Origin: Lingula anatina | Taxonomy: Eukaryota > Brachiopoda > Lingulata > Lingulida > Lingulidae | DNA: 43,114 bases | Assembly: GCF_001039355.2 (NCBI RefSeq) | Contig: NW_019775455.1 | Span: forward strand, 328,039 to 371,152 | Direction of reading: 5' to 3' | In this document: piece after piece, positions 10,260-19,518 of the stretch | Numbering within the stretch: the stretch's first letter is position 1 | How the letters are laid out: the number at the start of each line of letters is the position of its first letter | Notes under the pieces: model-generated | What the model saw: the letters and a program-made list of their open reading frames with translations, nothing else | What the model was told of the DNA's origin: nothing | The model's database searches: none | Made by a program: the position numbers and the translations under genes

Positions 10260-11795
10260 GAGAGAGGAATTGAACTTTAGTGGTAGAATCAGATATATCT
10301 ACTGGGTAATGATAATTCTGGCACATTACCGCAACCAATTTGTATGTTTTCAATTCTGACGCCTTTCGTTATCGAGTCCCATAGAGCTGATCTCTCTGAA
10401 ATTAAAAGTTGGAAGAATTGTTAATTCAACATAATTATAGTTATAATATTGTTCCACAGCGAGGAGTTCATCTACTAGTTTTTTTCTTCTAAGCACCCAG
10501 CCAGTTAGACAGAGGCACTTTTTACGCTGTATCCAAATGCTCGGGGAAATTGCCTACTTAATCGCCTTGAGGGGGTTTGACCTACCCAGACGGAAGAACG
10601 TTCAGAATGTTGATCATTCTGGAATTTCGTCTCTTTTACACACAGCGCAAAATAATATCTGAATAGAGTAGCTAAAAACCTTAATATTTGTCTTTATTCG
10701 CCCCAAATGTGCCCATGAAATATAATATAGGTGCTGAGCTTACTTTGGCGCCGATTTTGTGAGCCCTTTGATGCGCGGTCAGTTTACCGGATTTATTTTG
10801 ATTGCTCCAAACAGTTGGAATCGAACCCAAGAAAGTGACCCCCCGCTCCCCCTCCGTAACATTATTACATGTTAGGATCGTCACCAATACATGTTCATAT
10901 ACACACGCTGTTAAAAGAGCCAGAAGCACGGATAACTAAGCAGAACCACACGGTACACGCAGGGAATAAAGAACATGGTACTACAATTACATTTTCTTTT
11001 GAAGAGGTATAATTCTAGTGAATTATACATTAAAACACTCGTCATTTTCTAACTACAGCGCTTTCATAATGCAGTTGTCATTCTGTCCCGAAACTGGTAA
11101 GAGACGGACACGACACGACCAGAAGCTGGCCTGGGCTCCGTATCTCGAAAGGTTCGCTATGTTGCGCACGCGTGTTAGTGTCTCGATTCCATAACCGATT
11201 CTATTTCGAGATACGGGGCCATGAAATCGAGACACTTGCGTACGTGCGCAACATAGCGAACCTTTCGAGATACGGAGCCCAGGTCGACTGTCTTAAAAAA
11301 GGAAGTCAGAGCGACTGCACGAGTATTTCGCAATGCCGTTGTGTAGCCGAAGAAGTTGTATGTACATGCGCGGCTTGCGTGTTATCGTGGGATCTTGTAT
11401 ACGCATCGTACATGCTTCAGATATTGGCCGGCTAGTGTTCAGGCCATCTTTGAGCAAAATGTTTAAAAACCCATATTCGTATGGTCATCTAGATCTGAAT
11501 TGCTGTCAATTTTTGGAATAGCGTGATTCCACCCTGAACCAATTTACTTGTTTTGATCAGATTTGACAAACCTTAGACCTGAGTTTTCCCACTCAAATTT
11601 ACCAAAAACTATGCCTGATCACACATTTGCTTTGATTCTACCGTGTAGGTTCATGAAATACGACAGTTACATGACATGAATCTGTTATTATGGACGAAGA
11701 AGTTTTCAATACTTACCATAACTCTGTCCTGTTTTTGGTAAAAATGCTACAAACAACAAACAGATTAAAATAACTTCACAAAATCGAACCGCCAT
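9799..11795 (-). CDS. Secreted Cys-rich array protein, copy D (type II)
   Basis: Predicted 108-residue precursor from four exons: 11795-11717 (MAVRFCEVILICLLFVAF signal peptide; strong GTAAGT donor, phase 1), 10395-10330 (ends QIGC; GTAATG donor, phase 1), 10157-10103 (LHLGYTLPSSGDYLHPI; GTAACC donor, phase 2) and 9925-9799 (LAQLVPEMKVHSCECCPEEN, then two more Cys). Acceptors end AATTTCAG, TTGTTCCAG and TTTAACAG. The mature part has six Cys. Intron 2 contains (CG)n, (TG)n and (GA)n repeats; intron 1 contains a foldback element at 11130-11283. The CRE promoter and the divergent ORF of the other type II copies are deleted here, so expression may differ. Function unknown. Confidence 0.75.
10201..10267. 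repeat. Compound (CG)n(TG)n(GA)n microsatellite in intron 2 of copy D
   Basis: It lies between the two middle exons of copy D; on the gene's sense strand it is a long CT tract. Equivalent GA runs sit in the same intron of B (3849-3871), E (14177-14240), F (about 19945-19968) and the partial copy at 21065-21087. Confidence 0.9.
11130..11283. mobile_element. Foldback element with arms of about 60 bases
   Basis: The left arm begins CCTGGGCTCCGTATCTCGAA at 11130 and the right arm ends with its exact complement at 11283. The arms pair for about 60 bases with a few mismatches, around a short loop near 11190-11221. The sequence would form a long hairpin. It lies in intron 1 of copy D and has no counterpart in copies B or E. 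No transposase is encoded. Confidence 0.75.
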
Positions 11796-12390
11796 CGTGC
11801 ACCAGCTGCTTGCTTGAGAAAGTCGTTTAACTTGCGTTAAATGATTTCAGATGGGGTTAAGAATTATTAAAGGCACAGTGGGTGAATTTTTGGTGGGGGA
11901 TACTTCATGAAACGGATCGCCGTCGATAATATACATCATACTTTCTCGTCAAGTCTAATGTTAAGTTCACGTTCTTGATTTGATGATATCGCCATAACTA
12001 GACACAACTGCGTATCGTTTATTTTTTTTTAATATTCTAATACAAGTGCAGCAAATCGGCACTGATTAGAAATCGCGCGCCCCTGAGTGTCAGAGGTTGC
12101 TGATAACTGACCTTCTACTCACTGAAACCGCAAAAACATGCTGATGATAAAGTAGTAGAGTCCCCAGGGACCTCTGTAAGTCAAGGAGATGTATGCCAAA
12201 GGGTGTATGCGTTTACTAGTTACCAGAACCGCGTTCAACTCTAAAGGTATGCAGGCAGGAGTAATATTAACATATTTATATCGTTTCAGTAGCCCAAAAC
12301 ACGTACCCACTTCAGCACTGCGATAATGTCAGTATCAATGAATCATCTGTAGAGTTCCTGCATGGACTGGTTAGGTTGTCATCTTAGGCC

Positions 12391-12905
12391 CCTATTTCAC
12401 ACAGACCACGAATCCGACGAATCGCCAAGAATTGACAAATTTTCAGGATTCGTGAGGATTCGTGAGATTTTGCCAATTGTCTGGTCTACAATTCCACACG
12501 CTCACGATTCAGTTACGATCCATGTACGATAGTGTTACGAATATTCGTGGGATTCGGCTGGAATCTTGAGATTTTGCTAATTTTCTGGTCTAATTCGACA
12601 CGCTCTACGATTCAGTTACGATACAGGTGCGATAGTGTTACGAATATTCGTGGGATTCGGTTGGAATCGCACGAATATTGTCCAGAAATTCACTACGATT
12701 TTTTGGAATCGGGAGTTCGTGGCCAAAACTTTGAACAGCTCAAAATTTTTGCCACGAATCCCCGATTGATCAAGAAGTGCAAGAACTGACTACGAATATA
12801 TACGAATCTGTTAAGGACTTCAGGATCTGATTACGATTCAACCACGAATCGTGAAATTTGTCAATTCATGGCCATTCGTGGGATTCGTGGTCTGTGTGAA
12901 ATAGG
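12391..12905. mobile_element. 515-bp TIR element with internal tandem repeat
   Basis: Perfect 25-base inverted ends: the left end begins CCTATTTCACACAGACCACG (12391-12415) and the right end is its complement (12881-12905). The interior is built from variants of ACGAAT/ATTCGT and two copies of a unit of about 100 bases (roughly 12478-12577 and 12578-12677). The related spacer near 950-1010 lacks it, which shows it is an insertion. No coding region is seen; it looks non-autonomous. Confidence 0.85.
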
Positions 12906-13748
12906 ACACAAAGCGTCGGGTGAGAATATCGGTAGCAAGACCAATGTAGTCTGGTAGTGTACAACAGGTGTTATTGAAATATTTGGCTTAACATGCATTG
13001 TATTGCCAAAGAGTGAGTATGTTGCCTTGATAATTAGACTTTCAATATCAATATTGTGAATGTTCATTTTTAAAAGGACGAGTGCAAACTTCACACACAC
13101 ACACACACAGAGAGAAAGAGATTTCAGTAACAACTACGACACATTAAAACATATTCTTTGCTTTCTTTATGTAGCCACAATTTATGGCTTTGTTTATTTT
13201 TACCAGAGATGGCACTGACTCAATGTAACCTCAAAAGAATACTTTCATTTTGTGAACTGAAGTCAATAATTGATTGTCGATCATATCAAGAATTCTTAAT
13301 CACGCAGATGTGTAATAAGCCTACTTTAAGGCACTGTCCTGATTTTTCTCTTCTGAAATTGTGCATTCTTACAATAATTAATTCATATACGGGATTTTTT
13401 AAAATCATGCTTGTTACATCTATTTTAAATCGAGTTACAGCATATATAGTTTTTTTCTTTTGCTAATAGCCATGTCTATGCTAACTTTCACCTGCAGAAA
13501 ACATGTCTTCGGATCTCCTGTAACATCCAGTGCCGAATGTCATGTGAACATGATTTAGTTAAATATTTAGTTAAATATGACTTTGAATTTCATCTGTGTT
13601 AACTATTTCATTTCCTCCAACTAAATGCTGCATTCCTTTAAAAAAGAAAACACTTTATAGATGTATATGTTTTGGTAACGTTTATAAAAGTATTTTAAAA
13701 CATTTGTAAATATTTTCTCCGACCTTGTTAAATAAGACCCATGCAGTT

Positions 13749-14173
13749 TTATTGCTCCACGCAAAGACCGCAATCCCTTATTCTGGCCTTTCCCTCGGGG
13801 CAGCACTCGCAGGAGTAAATTTTCACTTTAGGCACGATTTGGGCAAATTTGATGATCTTTTCGAAGTCATCTCCCCTGTTAAAAAAAACATCTATTTAAA
13901 TTTTGACTTTTTACATTAAAAGTAAGCACATTTATTTTACCATTAAAGGTACATTTTGAATGCTTTGAAAACATTTTTCTAGTTATATTTACTTTGAAAG
14001 TTGGCCATAACCCTTTGTTCTGTGCTTTACGATACTGATCTTTAACTTTATCCATTGGTTACCTGATCGGATGAAGATAGTCACCAGAGGATGGCAAAGT
14101 ATATCCCAAACATAATTCTGGAACATAATGCAGATTATGAGTCATTTCGAATTCGCGCCCGTGCGTGTGGTTG

Positions 14174-14220
<47 letters not shown>

Positions 14221-15710
14221 GAGGAAGAGAGAGAGAGAGATTTTATATCACATAGTGGATAGTAGTAGAGTCAGGTACTACTAATAACAAGTTTGGCACA
14301 TTACCGCAACCAAATTCGCCTACGTGTAAGTTTTGAATTTTGAAGTCAGGCCTGCTCAGCGCTATCTCTGAAACTAAAAGATATAAGAATTCTTAAATTA
14401 TCATAATATCATAATAGTAATAATAATCTTATTCCACATGCCAGGTGTCTGTCTACCAGTTAGATGGGTAAGGGTAGTTTCGCATCTTGCGTTGAACTAC
14501 CAGTATTGAAATACTTAGGGAGATTGAAGACTCAATAACCACATAACCACAAAAAGAAGGGGGTCAAAAGAGGTACGATGAGTACATGTACGTTGATAAT
14601 TCTGGAATTTTGCCTGTTTGCCTGTTCACAGTACACGTGAAATAAAATGTAAACAGAATTACTGGAAAATTGGCCTTACTTCGTTCCAAATGTGCCCATG
14701 AAATTTAACACAGGTGCTGAGTTTACTATTCCCCTAGTTTGTTGAGCCTGTCATGGTGGTAATTTAAAAAATTACAAACTTCCACATTTAAATCAAAATT
14801 ATGTCAATGTTTGGTAAAGATTGTTCAGATGCCTCAGTTATAATGATATTACATGAATCTGTTTGAAGTCTGCTTTTAAGTTTTAAAATGATTGAATAAC
14901 TTCATTTATGGCTTCATCTCCTAGTTTAAGTTTAAATCAGTCTCAGTTTAATTGTGTAAAATGCCTCTAGTAATATGTCTTAATTCTATTAATTGGCTTC
15001 AATATCTCTTCACTTTCTTTTGAATCACTGTAATGTATTTTGTGTTTCTCCCTGTGTATCGAGAAGAACTTTGCTTTGACATCAGGGATCAGAGATTATT
15101 AGAGATCGGAGTAAGTTCGGTAAGGACACTCCAGATCTCTCAGCCAGATAAATAAATATAGAGATCAATCAGTTTGTAGTTGATCTCTGGCAAACATCAT
15201 CGCTGTTGTGTTATCAGCTGGAGAAGTAACCAAGTCCTAGTGTCCCCTGTGATAAGCCCGTCAATCCACGAGCAGTTTACCGGATTAATTTTGATTGCTC
15301 CAAACAGTTGGAATCGAACACAAGAAAGTAAATACCCCCCCCCCCTCCCGTTACAAATACATGTACATGTACAGGGTACACACGCTGTTAAAAAAAACAA
15401 AACAAAACCACGGACAACTTGCAGACTGACGCTGTGCACGCAGAGAATAAAGAACTTACAATGTTAAGATATGACATATTCTCCACTCTTATTTACTAAA
15501 ACCAATTCTCAATTACACTGTACCGGTATTTGATGACATTTGATTTAATTCTATCATGTACGTCACGAAATACCGGCAGTTACATTAATCTGTTTTAACG
15601 GACAAAAAGGCATTAAATACCGGGTACCTACCGTTAGTTTTTCCAGTTTGTGGTGAATATGCTACAAAAACCAAGCCGATTAAAATAACATCGCAGAATC
15701 GAACCGCCAT
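13749..15710 (-). CDS. Secreted Cys-rich array protein, copy E (type II)
   Basis: Predicted 107-residue precursor from four exons: 15710-15632 (MAVRFCDVILIGLVFVAYSP signal peptide; GTAGGT donor), 14367-14305 (ends GEFGC; GTAATG donor), 14117-14063 (LCLGYTLPSSGDYLHPI; GTAACC donor) and 13875-13749 (VPKVKIYSCECCPEGKARI, then C..C). Phases 1, 1, 2 agree with the other copies. The mature part has seven Cys because the third exon gained one (LCLGY). Intron 1 carries about 500 bases of extra sequence (roughly 14750-15250) compared with copy B. A CRE at 15841-15848 lies upstream. The stop codon overlaps AATAAA. Function unknown. Confidence 0.75.
14177..14240. repeat. (GA)n microsatellite in intron 2 of copy E
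   Basis: Interrupted GA run between the two middle exons of copy E, in the same place as in the other type II genes. Confidence 0.9.
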
Positions 15711-15895
15711 CGTGAACCAACTGTTTGCGTGAGAAAGCCGCTTCACTTGCATTAAATGTATTCAGTGGGGTAAAGAACTATTAAATTCGTAGTGGCTGAA
15801 TTATTGGTGGGGGATACGTCCTTGATGCTCACACTCCGGCTGACGTCACTTGCCTTAGCAACCGGCAAGTTGGGGTAACGCCATTGAAAAAAAAC
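15711..15895. promoter_or_regulatory. Type II bidirectional promoter of copy E
   Basis: Closely similar to 4743-4936: CRE TGACGTCA at 15841-15848, inverted CCAAT, then a short A-run and the start of the divergent ORF at 15896. Confidence 0.55.
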
Positions 15896-16065
15896 ATGGC
15901 GGTTTACATTGACTCGTGCGTTAAAGTTGACTTTTTAAGATTATATCAATCTTCACAGGGCATGATCACATCTGTCAGGATGGGTGTGCCATTACCAGGA
16001 CGATATCTTTACAGGTTTTTTGTTATTAGACGGGGTTGCAACAGGGTTGCGTTGGTCCTCTTATT
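15896..16065 (+). pseudogene. Frameshifted copy of the divergent ORF
   Basis: It starts ATGGCGG like the ORF at 4937 and aligns along its length, but four bases (AGAC) are missing after the codons for VKVD, which throws the rest out of frame. The downstream sequence encoding GHDHICQDGC is still recognisable in the original frame. Confidence 0.6.
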
Positions 16066-16129
16066 AGCTTATTCTCTTCTAAAAAGAGGCAAGCATGGAA
16101 CCGGAGTTTACAGTATTAAAAGTGTATTC

Positions 16130-16258
16130 TTTTAAGGTATCAGTTAGTCAATGTCATTTCTGTGTTGCATCATAATGGCAAAAATAAACGAACCCATTAA
16201 GTGTGAATACACGAGGCAAGCAACGATTTTTTTCACGGCGTAATACGTGTTGCAGAAA

Positions 16259-16289
<31 letters not shown>

Positions 16290-17050
16290 ATGTGTGTATG
16301 TGTGTGTGTGTGTGTGTGTAGATTGTGTGTCTTTGTCTTTTTAGAAACTATGAACAATCAGAATATTGAGCGTACAATTTTTTTCTAACAAAATCTGACT
16401 TAATGTTTATCAGAAGAATTGTAGGGATACCGCAACATTGAAATTCCAATTCCACGGGTAACATTCTTATTCTTTGGCAAAACAATACATGTTAAGCCAA
16501 AGATTTCAATTTTACACTTGCAGTACACTTTCATGGCAACTTAACCAGACCCTGCAACTTTACATATAATCCATTGATACTGACATTATCACAGTGCTGA
16601 AATGGGTGCGTGTAGCTGGCTACTTAAACGGTGTATACACTGTATATGCTAGCATTATATTCCTGGCTGCATACCTCGATAGCTGAACGCGGTTTTGGCA
16701 ACTAGCAAACGTACAGACCCCGGCCATCCATCTCCTTGACTTATAGAGGTGTCTCTAGAGGCTCTCTTTTATCCTCAACACGTTTCTGTCGTTCAGTAGC
16801 TAGAATGTTGTTTTCAGTGACCTTTGACACTGATTACTGATTAAGTGCACTTGTACAAGAATTTTTCTTCTGTAAAAACGCTGTGGGAAACTTACAACTA
16901 TCATTACTGCATCCCTTCAGGCCACGCCCCACCTGCTCTGATTGCTTATTACACGCACCTCGACACCTCGGGTGACGAATAAGTGTCAGGCATCCACCAT
17001 AAACCTTGACTCTTGTCATAATAATATTATAATTTATGTACTTTGTGTAA
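16130..17050. repeat. Inverted copy of spacer block X
   Basis: This stretch is the reverse complement of about 280-1420, apart from small differences and the absence of the 552-723 MITE. It carries a (CT)n(GT)n tract at 16259-16319. It marks an inversion or an inverted duplication inside the array. Confidence 0.65.
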
Positions 17051-17119
17051 TTTGTTTGAACCTGGAAGCATATGCAAGACTGGGTTATACTTAATGTGTT
17101 ACGTTACATACCGATATAT

Positions 17120-17246
17120 AGGGGCGGATCCAGAATTACTTAAAGGGAGGAGGGGGGGGGGGGGGGTCCGCGGCGCAAAGTCGCCCTCCCCCCCCTTTTT
17201 TCATCTGATTCACTTTTGTCAAATTTAAAATTTTAAAGGGGGACCA
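17120..17246. repeat. Truncated G/C-rich element at the gap edge
   Basis: It starts GGGGCGGATCCAG, contains a G15 run and a C10 run, and stops at the run of Ns. This looks like the end of a dispersed element that broke the assembly. Confidence 0.4.
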
Positions 17247-17600
17247 NNNNNNNNNNNNNNNNNNNNNNNNNNNNNNNNNNNNNNNNNNNNNNNNNNNNNN
17301 NNNNNNNNNNNNNNNNNNNNNNNNNNNNNNNNNNNNNNNNNNNNNNNNNNNNNNNNNNNNNNNNNNNNNNNNNNNNNNNNNNNNNNNNNNNNNNNNNNNN
17401 NNNNNNNNNNNNNNNNNNNNNNNNNNNNNNNNNNNNNNNNNNNNNNNNNNNNNNNNNNNNNNNNNNNNNNNNNNNNNNNNNNNNNNNNNNNNNNNNNNNN
17501 NNNNNNNNNNNNNNNNNNNNNNNNNNNNNNNNNNNNNNNNNNNNNNNNNNNNNNNNNNNNNNNNNNNNNNNNNNNNNNNNNNNNNNNNNNNNNNNNNNNN
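17247..17600. other. Assembly gap (354 N)
   Basis: Undetermined bases. The gap lies where the middle and last exons of the type I copy beginning at 17735 would be expected; the true gap length is unknown. Confidence 1.
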
Positions 17601-17656
17601 CCCCACTCCTGTATCATCGCTTTCTATGTTAACATGACCGTTAGCATTTAATTTGC

Positions 17657-17735
17657 CAATAAGTGGCCCAGCTTGTGATGACAGCGCTGAACTGAGCAAG
17701 GTGCAGAGAAACAATCCAGAGAATTGCTCTGTCAT
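17657..17735 (-). pseudogene. Orphan type I signal-peptide exon, GC donor
   Basis: The exon reads MTEQFSGLFLCTLLSSALSS and aligns base for base with exon 1 of copy C; a TATA box lies at 17817-17824. The donor is GCAAAT where copy C has GTAAGT. GC donors can work but usually in a stronger context. Exons 2 and 3 are absent between here and 17120 unless they fall in the gap. It could be a functional gene with hidden exons; I favour a remnant. Confidence 0.55.
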
Positions 17736-17949
17736 CACGGGTTGGGCGAGGTGCACGAATGAGTTCAAGAAATAATTATAATCGTTCTCGGATGTAAGCA
17801 TGCTCAGTATTATATGTATTTATACATAAACGGGACGATGTAAAACCCTTGCTGCACGCCTTCAACATAACCCAACAGGAACGACTCACGTTTCCAAAAT
17901 GTCTCACCGGTATCAACACGTGAGAGCGCAACTCGAACAATAAATTATC

Positions 17950-18190
17950 GTTATCTCCTCCAAGGCCTTTTTTTTTTTTTTTTTTTTGCTTTTTGCTCCT
18001 TAAAAGGTGTTAAGACCTGCAATAACTCAAAAAGAGGATTTCCAATTTTTAAGAAATTCTAAGAAATGAGCTTATTTTTAAAGTATTTGATTAGGTTGCT
18101 ACCAATTAACTTAGTAATAAATTTATTATGATTATAGAGCTGTCTTGGCGGAGATCTAGGCTCTATGAGTGGACCCAAAGCATTAAAACG
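17950..18190 (+). repeat. Dispersed repeat, second copy of the 7105 family
   Basis: It starts TCTCCTCCAAGG with a poly(T) insertion and ends near GAGCTGTCTTGGCGGAGATC, matching 7105-7300. Confidence 0.5.
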
Positions 18191-19400
18191 TTTATTTCTA
18201 TGAATAGATACATGTTACTGTAGCTTCAGTGCATTGTCATTTTTTGTCATGAAATCGTCTCTCGTGCGTTACACGTCAAAAAATGGGAACCGGATATAGT
18301 TAATTTAAGTCTCATTTAATATCTATTCACTAGGTCCCTGGACCGAATCTGAATAGGGAAACGAAACTACACGCTAGCTGTGGTTTCGCTCTCGTGCGTT
18401 TCTGAAGAAAACGAAACAGAATTGGGTCATACAGTACTAACATCTGCGATTACACGTTCAGATGATAGGATTCCCTTACACATTGTTGTTCTATGAAAAG
18501 CAGAGTGTATTCCAGATATTTAAATCCTGAAATTGAACGATTTGTATTGTTCACGTGTAAGGGAGATCATACTTTGTACCGAAGTTGAAAACGGAAACGT
18601 TTTCTTCACCCATCACAATTTGCGATGAAGAACAATTTTTGTATGCCGTAAATGATCCCTGAGATGACCAAAAAATGCTAACAATGCTATTCTGAGGGTT
18701 TTCTTTTCCATAATGTACAGCTTCAAAACAGACTGGTATGAGATTTAAGCGCTGGTTGAGTGTCATTTACGGTTAAGAATTAAAAAGTTTAAAATGCACA
18801 GCAATGTTTGGAAACAAAATCATTTGTTATAATAAGACAAATCCATCACTTTTCACAAAAAAGCACCCCTAATGCAATCCAACACTTAGGAGTATTTTGA
18901 CAGACTTTCCAAGAAGATAAGCCTTTGCTGTTACGCAGTATCGTGGACATGCAGATATAGATTTCTGCATCAAGTGAAATTGTTCTTTGCTTTCTTTACG
19001 TAGTTACAGCTTATGCTTCTTTAATTTTTATCATTTACACAGAAATGACCTTGACTCAACGTTACCTCAAAAAAAATTCTATTCTGGAAACTGAAGTCAA
19101 TAATCATTGTTTGTGGATCATATCAAGATTATTAATCATATATCTGTATGATTGGCCTGTTCGGGCCAAATATTTTGTCACTGCCCTGGACTAAAATTCC
19201 TTTCTCTGAAATTACGCATTCTTACAATCACGCATTCTTACAATCATGCTTATAAACATTTATTTAAATGCATGTTACAGCACCTATAGTTTTTTCGTTT
19301 TTTAGATTGCCATATTCACTGGCCACCACACTCTCAGCTGCTAAAAATAATGTGAACAAGATCTAGAAAAATATTTGGACTTTGTCGGCAGAATTTCATC
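18191..19400. other. Spacer without recognised genes
   Basis: Only short overlapping frames on both strands. The part from about 18960 resembles the other array spacers (compare 13150-13450 and 20480-20900). Confidence 0.5.
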
Positions 19401-19518
19401 CATGCTAACTATTTCGTTTCCTCCAACAAATTGCTGCATTCGGTCTTATATGCTTTATAAATTTAGCGTGTGTGGAGTAGACATCAGTCCGACCTTGTTA
19501 GATAAGACCCATGCAGTT

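Noticed and set aside
10310-10330. Alternative donor GTAGAT downstream of the GTAATG donor in copy D
   Set aside because: It keeps frame in D only. In B and E the matching site is phase 0 and breaks the frame, whereas GTAATG works in B, D, E and H.
10099-10353. 84-residue minus ORF running through a dinucleotide repeat (SLSLSL...RARARA)
   Set aside because: It joins two true exons of copy D through intron 2 in a wrong frame; the repeat is intronic.
10815-10830. GGTTCGATTCC on the minus strand in introns 1 of several copies (also near 4350, 15315, 21628)
   Set aside because: It matches a tRNA B-box, but no A-box, acceptor stem or cloverleaf can be drawn, so neither a tRNA nor a SINE is called.
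12135-12200. TGATGATAAAG motif conserved in spacer block X, resembling a snoRNA C box
   Set aside because: No properly placed CTGA D box or terminal stem; conservation is explained by block duplication.
17136-17801. 221-residue and 130-residue ORFs spanning the N run
   Set aside because: Most codons are undetermined; only the signal-peptide exon at 17657-17735 is supported.
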